This document shows positions 6,247-13,339 of a stretch of DNA of 20,551 bases, in pieces (position 1 is the first letter of the stretch; each line of letters starts with the position of its first letter). Both the position numbers and the translations under genes were made by a program. This DNA comes from an uncultured Limnohabitans sp. (GTDB lineage Bacteria > Pseudomonadota > Gammaproteobacteria > Burkholderiales > Burkholderiaceae_C). A model generated the notes under the pieces. It saw only the letters and a list, made by a program, of their open reading frames with translations, did not search any database and was not told where the DNA came from. Where the stretch lies: NCBI GenBank assembly GCA_937928195.1, contig CALEYZ010000169.1, forward strand, positions 1 to 20,551, in the 5' to 3' direction.

Positions 6247-6261
6247 GGCCAAGATTTGGCC
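6247..6261. promoter_or_regulatory. Perfect short inverted repeat upstream of ETF-QO
   Basis: GGCCAA-GAT-TTGGCC is a perfect 6-bp inverted repeat with a 3-bp centre, 30 bp before the ETF-QO start and just after a TAAAAT (6232-6237) that could be a -10 element. It would therefore lie in the early leader, as an operator or RNA hairpin. The function is unproven. Confidence 0.35.
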
Positions 6262-6291
6262 CCCGTCTTTCAACTTGATGTGAGTCCCCCC

Positions 6292-7989
6292 ATGACACCC
6301 GAAGAGATTTTGAGCACACACGGTCCCCGCGAATCCATGGAATACGACGTGGTCGTGGTCGGTGGCGGCCCAGCAGGTTTGTCCACAGCCATTCGCCTGA
6401 AACAATTGGCGCAAGAAAAGGGCAATGATGTATCCGTCGTGGTGTTGGAAAAAGGCTCCGAGCCAGGCGCGCACATTTTGTCTGGCGCCATCATGGACCC
6501 CATCGCCTTGAACGAACTCTTTCCTAACTGGAAAGAAATGGGCGCGCCCTTGAATCAACCGGTCACCGAAGACATCTTCTTGATGACCACAGAAAACGGT
6601 GCCACCCGCGTGCCCAATTTCGCGCTGCCGCCTTGCTTTCACAACGAAGGCAACTACATCATCAGCTTGGGCAACCTCACCCGCTGGTTGGGCGAACAAG
6701 CCGAAGCTTTGGGCGTTGAAATTTTCCCAGGCTTCACGGCCGCAGAAGTTTTGTACAACGAAGACGGTTCTGTCAAAGGCGTGGCCACTGGCAACATGGG
6801 CATCGGCAAAGATGGCGAGCCCACTGAGAACTTCCAACTGGGCATGGAACTGCACGCCAAGTACACCGTGTTTGCCGAAGGCGCGCGCGGCCACTTGGGC
6901 AAGCAGGTCATTGCCAAGTTCAAATTGGACGACGGCAAAGATCCGCAAAGCTACGGCATCGGCATCAAAGAATTGTGGGAAATTGACCCTGCGCGTCACC
7001 AAGCCGGTTTGGCTTTGCACAGCGCCGGTTGGCCGCTGGACGAAAACACCTACGGCGGCTCTTTCCTCTACCACATGGAAGACAACAAAGTGGTGGTGGG
7101 CTTCGTGGTGGGCTTGGACTACACCAACCCTTGGCTCAGCCCTTTCGAAGAGTTCCAACGCTTCAAAACGCACCCCAACATTCGCTGGTACTTTGAAGGC
7201 GATGAGGCCAAAGGCATTGCGCCCGCCAAACGCATTTCGTATGGTGCGCGTGCCATTACGGCAGGCGGTCTGTTGTCTTTGCCCAAAACCGTGTTCCCAG
7301 GCGGCGCATTGGTCGGTTGCGATGCGGGTTACCTCAATGCCAGCCGCATCAAGGGCAGCCACGCGGCCATCAAAACCGGCATGTTGGCAGCGGAAGCGGC
7401 CTACGACGCATTGCAAGCGGGCCGTTCGCACGACGAACTCAGTGCGTACCCAGAAGCTTTCGAAAACAGCTGGTTGCACACCGAGTTGAACAAGGCGCGC
7501 AACTTCAAGCAGTGGTTCAAAAAAGGCCGCACCGTGGGCACCCTCATGACCGGTATCGAGCAATTTGTGTTGCGCGGCCACGTGCCATGGACCCTTCGCC
7601 GTGCTGCGGCCGATCACACCTACCTCAAGCCTGCGGCCGAGTGTCAAGCTATTCAGTATCCCAAGCCCGATGGCAAGCTGACATTTGATCGTTTGTCGAG
7701 TGTGTTCATCAGCAACACCAACCATGAAGAGAATCAACCGGCGCACCTCACCTTGAAGGACGCCAGCGTGCCAGTGGGCATCAACTTGGCCAAATTTGCA
7801 GGCCCAGAAGCGCGTTACTGCCCTGCTGGCGTTTATGAATTTGTGAAGAACGAAGACCAATCTGATCGTCTGCAAATCAATGCGCAAAATTGTGTGCATT
7901 GCAAAACCTGCGACATCAAAGATCCCACACAAAACATCGTCTGGGTCACACCAGAAGGCGGCGGTGGGCCGAACTACTCAGGCATGTAA
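6292..7989 (+). CDS. etfD: Electron transfer flavoprotein-ubiquinone oxidoreductase
   Basis: This 565-residue enzyme passes electrons from reduced electron transfer flavoprotein to ubiquinone at the inner membrane. It thus serves acyl-CoA dehydrogenases and other ETF-linked dehydrogenases. The N-terminal FAD-binding motif is VVVGGGPAGLSTAIRL (residues 21-36). The C-terminal ferredoxin-like part has all four [4Fe-4S] ligands: Cys510 (CPAGVYEF) and Cys534, Cys537, Cys540 (CVHCKTCDIKDP). The GGGGPNYSGM end is typical of the family, and the length is normal. I prefer ATG 6292; no start has a strong ribosome-binding site, and a TTG at 6256 or ATG at 6337 remain possible. Leucine codons are mainly TTG. 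Confidence 0.96.
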   Translation: MTPEEILSTHGPRESMEYDVVVVGGGPAGLSTAIRLKQLAQEKGNDVSVVVLEKGSEPGAHILSGAIMDPIALNELFPNWKEMGAPLNQPVTEDIFLMTTENGATRVPNFALPPCFHNEGNYIISLGNLTRWLGEQAEALGVEIFPGFTAAEVLYNEDGSVKGVATGNMGIGKDGEPTENFQLGMELHAKYTVFAEGARGHLGKQVIAKFKLDDGKDPQSYGIGIKELWEIDPARHQAGLALHSAGWPLDENTYGGSFLYHMEDNKVVVGFVVGLDYTNPWLSPFEEFQRFKTHPNIRWYFEGDEAKGIAPAKRISYGARAITAGGLLSLPKTVFPGGALVGCDAGYLNASRIKGSHAAIKTGMLAAEAAYDALQAGRSHDELSAYPEAFENSWLHTELNKARNFKQWFKKGRTVGTLMTGIEQFVLRGHVPWTLRRAAADHTYLKPAAECQAIQYPKPDGKLTFDRLSSVFISNTNHEENQPAHLTLKDASVPVGINLAKFAGPEARYCPAGVYEFVKNEDQSDRLQINAQNCVHCKTCDIKDPTQNIVWVTPEGGGGPNYSGM

Positions 7990-7995
7990 ATAGTG

Positions 7996-8024
7996 CTGGC
8001 AGGTGATGAAGACCTGTTTATAAT
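7996..8024 (+). promoter_or_regulatory. Promoter of the glycine riboswitch-gcv operon
   Basis: A perfect TATAAT (8019-8024) is preceded by CTGGCA (7996-8001, four of six matches to the -35 consensus) at 17-bp spacing. The predicted start, about 7 bp downstream, falls near 8031, the first base of aptamer 1, which supports the assignment. A small hairpin CAGGT/ACCTG (8000-8016) overlaps the spacer and could also weakly terminate the ETF-QO transcript. Confidence 0.72.
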
Positions 8025-8030
8025 TTCATT

Positions 8031-8269
8031 CGTCAGGAGAGCGCGGCCCTTGAACCGGCCGCCACCGAAGGCGCAGGAAATGACAACATTTCTGAACGCT
8101 CAGGTACCCAGGACTGACAAACGTTGTTAAGTTTGCTTGGCAACGCATCCTCACTGGAGAGAGAGGGCGGACCATCCGGTCGAACCCTCCACCGAAGGCG
8201 CAACCCGCAGTGGGTCTTTCACATGAAGGACCCAACCGGCGAATCGCTCAGGTAAAGCGGACAGCGAGG
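8031..8269 (+). promoter_or_regulatory. Tandem glycine riboswitch (gcvT RNA element)
   Basis: Two consecutive glycine aptamers show the same conserved core in the same order. In aptamer 1 these are GGAGAG (8036-8041), CCGAAGGCGCA (8065-8075) and CGCTCAGGTA (8097-8106). In aptamer 2 they are GGAGAG (8156-8161), CCGAAGGCGCA (8192-8202) and CGCTCAGGTA (8245-8254). P1 of aptamer 1 is GTCAG/CTGAC (8032-8036 with 8114-8118). P1 of aptamer 2 is CCTCACTG (8149-8156) with CAGCGAGG (8262-8269), with one mismatch. Tandem glycine aptamers normally switch gcv operons on when glycine is high, and gcvTHP follows directly. A 6-bp hairpin CCATGA/TCATGG (8275-8292) just downstream may be part of the expression platform. 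Confidence 0.97.
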
Positions 8270-8318
8270 GCAACCCATGATTTCGGTCATGGCTTTACTT
8301 TGCCCTTGGAGATTTCAA

Positions 8319-9446
8319 TTGTCCGACAACACCGCTTTGCTCAACACCCCTCTCAATGCTTTGCACCTCGAGCTTGGCGCTCGCATGGTGCCCTTTGCGG
8401 GCTACAGCATGCCTGTGCAATACCCCATGGGCTTGATGGCCGAGCACCACCACACACGCGCCGAAGCGGGTTTGTTTGATGTCTCACACATGGGCCAATT
8501 GCGCTTGGTGGGCTCCGATGCGGCTGCCGCGTTTGAAACTTTGATGCCTGTCGACGTGATCGATTTGCCAATGGGCAAACAGCGTTACGGTTTGCTGCTC
8601 ACAGACGAGGGCACCCTCATTGATGACTTGATGTTTGTGAACAGAGGCACCGACATTTTTGTGATCGTGAATGGCGCTTGCAAAGCGCACGACATCGCGC
8701 ACATTCAAGCGCGCATTGGCACGCGTTGCCAAGTGATCCCCATGCCAGAGCGTGCGCTCTTGGCATTGCAAGGTCCCAAAGCGGTTGATGCTTTGTCTCG
8801 GATGGTGCCAGGCGTCGAAAAATTGGTGTTCATGACAGGCGCTGCTTTTGATTGGCAAGGCGCGGACCTGTTCATCACGCGCTCAGGTTACACCGGTGAG
8901 GATGGCTTTGAAATTTCTGTGGCCAACGCACACGCAGATGCGTTGGCGCGCGCCTTGTTGGCACAAACTGAAGTCAAACCCATTGGGCTGGGCGCTCGCA
9001 ATTCATTGCGCTTAGAAGCCGGCTTGTGCTTGTACGGCAACGACATTGACACCACCACCACCCCCATTGAAGCCGGCCTCAACTGGGCCATTCAAAAAGT
9101 TCGCCGTACAGGTGGTGCGCGCGCAGGTGGCTTTCCTGGGGCCGACATTGTGTTGGGGCAATTGGCGGGAACGCACCCACTTCAGCGCAAACTTGTTGGC
9201 CTCATTGCGCAAGAGCGCGTACCGGTGCGCGAACACGTTGAGTTGCAAAACACCCAAGGCATCAAAGTGGGTGAAGTGTCCAGTGGCTTGCTGGGCCCCA
9301 CTGCCAACGTGCCGGTGGCCATGGGCTATGTCGACGCTGCCAGCGCGGTGCTGGGCACAGTTGTCAACGCCATGGTGCGCGGCAAAGCAGTACCCATGAC
9401 GGTCAGCGCCATGCCCTTTGTGCCGCACCGTTATTACCGTGGCTAA
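8319..9446 (+). CDS. gcvT: Glycine cleavage system T protein (aminomethyltransferase)
   Basis: This is the 375-residue T protein. It moves the aminomethyl carbon from the lipoyl arm of GcvH to tetrahydrofolate and releases ammonia. Typical segments are GARMVPFAGYSMPVQYP near the N-terminus, FDVSHMGQL, and the C-terminal RAGGFPGADIVL and VGEVSSGLLGP regions. The start was set at TTG 8319 because GGAG (8308-8311) lies 7 nt upstream and the protein then begins MSDNTALLNTPLNAL, like its relatives. In-frame ATGs at 8277 and 8289 lie inside a hairpin next to the riboswitch and have no ribosome-binding site. It is the first gene of the riboswitch-led operon, followed by gcvH after 64 bp. Confidence 0.94.
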   Translation: MSDNTALLNTPLNALHLELGARMVPFAGYSMPVQYPMGLMAEHHHTRAEAGLFDVSHMGQLRLVGSDAAAAFETLMPVDVIDLPMGKQRYGLLLTDEGTLIDDLMFVNRGTDIFVIVNGACKAHDIAHIQARIGTRCQVIPMPERALLALQGPKAVDALSRMVPGVEKLVFMTGAAFDWQGADLFITRSGYTGEDGFEISVANAHADALARALLAQTEVKPIGLGARNSLRLEAGLCLYGNDIDTTTTPIEAGLNWAIQKVRRTGGARAGGFPGADIVLGQLAGTHPLQRKLVGLIAQERVPVREHVELQNTQGIKVGEVSSGLLGPTANVPVAMGYVDAASAVLGTVVNAMVRGKAVPMTVSAMPFVPHRYYRG

Positions 9447-9510
9447 ATACTGCCCAACAATTGTGATCTGACCCCAATTAATTAACCCATTGAATTTTTA
9501 GGAGAGAGAA

Positions 9511-9882
9511 ATGAGTTTGAAGTACACCGAAGAGCATGAGTGGATTTTGGTTGATGGCGATGTGGCCACTGTGGGCATTACGCACCATGCGCAAGACGCA
9601 TTGGGCGATGTGGTGTTTGTGGAATTGCCTGAAGTGGGCAGCAGCTTTGAACAAAAAGCCGTGGCAGGTGTGGTGGAGTCTGTGAAGGCTGCGGCCGATG
9701 TGTACATGCCCATCAGCGGTGTGATCACAGAAGTCAATGAAGCGCTGCGCGACGACCCCTCATTGGCCAACACCGACCCGCTGGGAGCTGGCTGGTTCTT
9801 CAAAGTGAAGTTGTCCGATGCATCGCAAGTGAATGCATTGCTGGACGAAACGGCTTACACCGCGTTTGCCGATTCACACTGA
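9511..9882 (+). CDS. gcvH: Glycine cleavage system H protein
   Basis: This 123-residue lipoyl carrier shuttles the aminomethyl intermediate between the P, T and L proteins. The lipoylation site is Lys59 in VVESVKAAADVYMP. The N-terminal KYTEEHEWI and GITHHAQDALGDVVFVELP stretches are characteristic, and the length is that of the family. An excellent AGGAG site (9500-9504) sits 6 nt before ATG 9511. The gene lies between gcvT and gcvP (59-bp gap to gcvP) in the riboswitch-controlled operon. No gcvL (lpd) is in the window, so the L protein must come from elsewhere in the genome. Confidence 0.97.
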   Translation: MSLKYTEEHEWILVDGDVATVGITHHAQDALGDVVFVELPEVGSSFEQKAVAGVVESVKAAADVYMPISGVITEVNEALRDDPSLANTDPLGAGWFFKVKLSDASQVNALLDETAYTAFADSH

Positions 9883-9941
9883 AATCTAATTTGAATTTTT
9901 GTTGCTTGTTTTGATCGAACTTTGCGTTTGAAAGCCCCACC

Positions 9942-12845
9942 ATGCTGATGTCCTCTGCTGCCCCTTTAAGCCATCTCGAAAACGAAAGCGAATTCATTGC
10001 ACGCCACATTGGCCTCAGTGAAGCAGATGAGCATCACATGCTGTCGGTCATTGGCGAGGCCTCGCGCCGTGCGCTCATTGACAGCATCGTGCCGACCTCG
10101 ATTGCGCGCAGCCAAGCCATGAAATTGCCAGCGCCTGTCACCGAGGCCAGCGCGTTGGCAGAACTCAAGGCCATGGCGCAGCAGAACAAAATTCTGAAAA
10201 GTTTCATTGGCCAAGGTTATTACGGCAACCACACACCGGGTGTGATCCTTCGCAACATTTTGGAGAACCCCGCTTGGTACACGGCCTACACGCCCTACCA
10301 AGCCGAGATCAGCCAAGGCCGCATGGAAGCTTTGGTCAATTTCCAAACCATGGTGTGCGACTTAACCGCCATGCCCATTGCCAATGCGTCGATGTTGGAC
10401 GAAGCCACTGCGGCGGCAGAAGCCATGACCTTGGCCAAGCGCTCGGTCAAATCCAAAAGCAACAAGCTCATTGTGGCGGGCGATTGCCATCCGCAAACCA
10501 TTGAGGTGATTCAAACACGCGCAGCACCTTTGGGTTTGAACGTGTTGGTGGGATTTGCGCCAGCCCTCATGCAACAGCATGATTACTTTGCAGTGGTCGC
10601 ACAGTACCCCTCCACCGCCGGCATGATTCACGATTTAAAAGACGTCATTGCGCAGGCCCACGCCGCGCATGCCGCTTTCATCGTGGCCGCCGATTTATTG
10701 GCCCTCACCTTGGTCACGCCACCTGGCGAATTGGGTGCCGACATTGTGGTGGGCACCACCCAGCGCTTTGGCATGCCCATGGGGGCCGGTGGCCCGCACG
10801 CGGCTTACCTTGCGTGCCGTGACGACTTCAAACGCTCTATGCCTGGCCGCTTGGTCGGCGTCAGTGTGGACGTGCACGGCAACCCCGCGTACCGTTTGGC
10901 TTTGCAAACCCGCGAGCAACACATTCGCCGCGAAAAAGCCACGTCCAACATTTGCACCGCGCAGGTCTTGCCCGCTGTGGTGGCCAGCATGTACGCGGTG
11001 TACCACGGCCCCGTGGGCTTGAAGCGCATTGCACAACGGGTGGCCAGTTTCACGGCCATCTTGGCCGAAGGCTTCGAGCAACTCGGTTGCAAGCTGGCGC
11101 ACAAATCTGCGTTTGACACCTTGCAAGTGATCACAGGACCCCGCACCGATGCGGTGTTGCAAAAAGCCTTGCTCAAAGGGCTCAACCTGCGCAAGCTCAC
11201 TGCCGACAGCATTGCCGTGTCCTTGGACGAGACCACCTCACGCGATGACATTGAAGCGCTCTGGTCCAGCTTTGCTGAAGGCGGCCAAGCCCTGCCCGAC
11301 TGGGCGCCGTTTGAAAAAGGCCGCGACAGCCTCATCCCCACCGGTTTGCGCCGCACCAGCGCGTACCTCACGCACCCTGTGTTCAATCGCTACCACTCCG
11401 AAACTGGCATGCTGCGCTACATCCGTCAATTGAGCGACAAAGATTTGGCACTCGATCGCAGCATGATTCCGTTGGGCTCTTGCACCATGAAGCTCAATGC
11501 CACCAGCGAGATGATTCCCATCACGTGGCCCGAGTTTGCCAACGTGCACCCCTTCGCACCCGCCGATCAACTCAAAGGCTATGCCCTGCTCGATCAGCAA
11601 CTGCGAGACTGGCTCTGCCAAGCCACCGGCTATGCAGGCATCAGCTTGCAACCCAACGCAGGCTCACAAGGTGAATACGCAGGTCTGTTGGTCATCAAAG
11701 CTTTCCATGAAGCCAAGGGTCAAGGCCATCGCAACATCTGCCTCATTCCGTCTAGCGCGCACGGCACCAACCCCGCCAGCGCACAAATGGCCGGCATGCA
11801 AGTGGTGGTAACGGCTTGCGATGCGCAAGGCAACGTCGACATGACGGACCTTCAAGCCAAGTGTGAACAGCACAGCGCCAATTTGGCCGCTGTCATGATC
11901 ACCTACCCCAGCACACACGGCGTGTTTGAAACGCAAGTCAAAGCGCTTTGCGAGTTGGTGCATCAACACGGCGGCCGTGTGTATGTGGACGGTGCCAACA
12001 TGAATGCCTTGGTGGGTGTGGCAGCCCCAGGCGAATTTGGCGGCGATGTCAGTCACCTCAACTTGCACAAAACATTCTGCATTCCGCATGGCGGTGGCGG
12101 CCCAGGTGTGGGCCCTGTGTGTGTGGTGGAAGATTTGGTGCCTTACCTGCCAGGTCATGCCACTGGCGGTTTGAAAGTCAATGGTGTCGGTGCAGTGTCT
12201 GCCGCGCCTCTGGGCAATGCCGCCGTGCTACCCATCAGCTGGATGTATTGCCGCATGATGGGCGCCGAAGGTTTGAAGCACGCCACAGAGGCTGCCATTT
12301 TGGCGGCCAACTACATCAGCCATCGCTTGGCCGATCACTACCCTACGTTGTACGCCAGTGCAGGCGCCCATGGCAAAGCGGGCCACGTGGCACACGAATG
12401 CATTTTGGATTTGCGCGGCTTGAAAGAGACCAGCGGTGTGATGGCCGAAGATGTGGCCAAGCGTTTGATGGACTATGGCTTTCATGCCCCCACACTGTCC
12501 TTCCCCGTGGCCAACACCCTCATGGTGGAGCCCACCGAAAGCGAAACATTGGAAGAGCTGGACCGCTTCATCGACGCCATGATTGCGATTCGCAATGAAG
12601 TGCGCCAAATTGAAAACGGTGTTTGGCCACAAGACAACAACCCACTCAAGCACGCACCTCACACAGCCGCCAGTTTGATGGCCGCAGATTGGAATCGCCC
12701 TTATTCCCGCGAAGTGGGTGCAGCCCAAGCAGGACGACCATTGAGCAGCGTGAAGTACTGGCCGCAAGTGGGACGCGTAGACAACGTGTACGGCGATCGC
12801 AACCTGTTCTGCAGCTGCGTGCCCCTGAGCGAGTACGCCGCATGA
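9942..12845 (+). CDS. gcvP: Glycine dehydrogenase (decarboxylating), P protein
   Basis: This 967-residue PLP enzyme decarboxylates glycine and loads the aminomethyl group onto lipoyl-GcvH. It is the long single-chain form, with both homologous halves fused. The N-terminal half begins with FIARHIGLSEADE and has FIGQGYYGNHTPGVI. The C-terminal half carries the PLP lysine, Lys710, in HLNLHKTFCIPHGGGGPG. The start at 9942 has only a weak GAAAG upstream, and ATG 9948 is an equal alternative. The stop codon overlaps the ATG of a GNAT gene (ATGA at 12842-12845), so translation is probably coupled. Confidence 0.97.
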   Translation: MLMSSAAPLSHLENESEFIARHIGLSEADEHHMLSVIGEASRRALIDSIVPTSIARSQAMKLPAPVTEASALAELKAMAQQNKILKSFIGQGYYGNHTPGVILRNILENPAWYTAYTPYQAEISQGRMEALVNFQTMVCDLTAMPIANASMLDEATAAAEAMTLAKRSVKSKSNKLIVAGDCHPQTIEVIQTRAAPLGLNVLVGFAPALMQQHDYFAVVAQYPSTAGMIHDLKDVIAQAHAAHAAFIVAADLLALTLVTPPGELGADIVVGTTQRFGMPMGAGGPHAAYLACRDDFKRSMPGRLVGVSVDVHGNPAYRLALQTREQHIRREKATSNICTAQVLPAVVASMYAVYHGPVGLKRIAQRVASFTAILAEGFEQLGCKLAHKSAFDTLQVITGPRTDAVLQKALLKGLNLRKLTADSIAVSLDETTSRDDIEALWSSFAEGGQALPDWAPFEKGRDSLIPTGLRRTSAYLTHPVFNRYHSETGMLRYIRQLSDKDLALDRSMIPLGSCTMKLNATSEMIPITWPEFANVHPFAPADQLKGYALLDQQLRDWLCQATGYAGISLQPNAGSQGEYAGLLVIKAFHEAKGQGHRNICLIPSSAHGTNPASAQMAGMQVVVTACDAQGNVDMTDLQAKCEQHSANLAAVMITYPSTHGVFETQVKALCELVHQHGGRVYVDGANMNALVGVAAPGEFGGDVSHLNLHKTFCIPHGGGGPGVGPVCVVEDLVPYLPGHATGGLKVNGVGAVSAAPLGNAAVLPISWMYCRMMGAEGLKHATEAAILAANYISHRLADHYPTLYASAGAHGKAGHVAHECILDLRGLKETSGVMAEDVAKRLMDYGFHAPTLSFPVANTLMVEPTESETLEELDRFIDAMIAIRNEVRQIENGVWPQDNNPLKHAPHTAASLMAADWNRPYSREVGAAQAGRPLSSVKYWPQVGRVDNVYGDRNLFCSCVPLSEYAA

Positions 12846-13327
12846 GCACTTTAAAAGTTCAGCGCGTTGACTACCTCAACGCACACCACGCACAAGCCTT
12901 GGTCTCTTTGCTTGATGCCTATGCACAAGACCCGATGGGCGGTGGTGAAGCCCTCAAGCCAGAGGCCACTGCGCGTTTGTGCACTGACATGGCCCGCATT
13001 GCGGGTGCGGCCAGCTTCATTGCTTGGTTAGAAGACAAACCCATTGGCCTGATCAATTGCTTTGAAGGCTATTCCACGTTCAAAGCCAAGCCTTTGCTGA
13101 ATGTGCATGACATTGCCGTTTTGGGTGGCCACCGCGGCCAGGGGGTGGGGCAAGCCCTGCTCCAAGCCGCAGAAGCCCATGCCCGCTCGCGTGGGTGCTG
13201 CAAGCTCACGCTCGAAGTGCTGAGTGGCAATGCACCGGCCATGGGCAGCTACAAGCGCTTTGGTTTTGAACAGTACGAACTCGATCCAGCGGCGGGCCAA
13301 GCCCAATTCATGCAAAAGTGGCTGTAA
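12842..13327 (+). CDS. GNAT-family N-acetyltransferase
   Basis: This 161-residue acetyltransferase has the acetyl-CoA-binding motif A in LGGHRGQGVGQALLQAAEAH (R98-G-Q-G-V-G103) and a motif B region near SYKRFGFEQYELD. The start at 12842 is set by the ATGA overlap with gcvP; longer frames upstream are only gcvP sequence in another register. As the fourth gene of the riboswitch-led operon it may be induced with glycine cleavage. GNAT substrates range from small amines to protein N-termini, and nothing here identifies one. The radical SAM gene follows 12 bp after its stop codon. Confidence 0.88.
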   Translation: MSTLKVQRVDYLNAHHAQALVSLLDAYAQDPMGGGEALKPEATARLCTDMARIAGAASFIAWLEDKPIGLINCFEGYSTFKAKPLLNVHDIAVLGGHRGQGVGQALLQAAEAHARSRGCCKLTLEVLSGNAPAMGSYKRFGFEQYELDPAAGQAQFMQKWL

Positions 13328-13339
13328 AGTCAGGGGTGC

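Noticed and set aside
5728..7932. A 734-codon minus-strand open frame running from the thioesterase gene through the whole ETF-QO gene
   Set aside because: Only the last 140 codons (from ATG 6150) resemble a protein family. The rest is exactly antisense to a clearly functional gene, a common effect of codon bias in GC-rich DNA.
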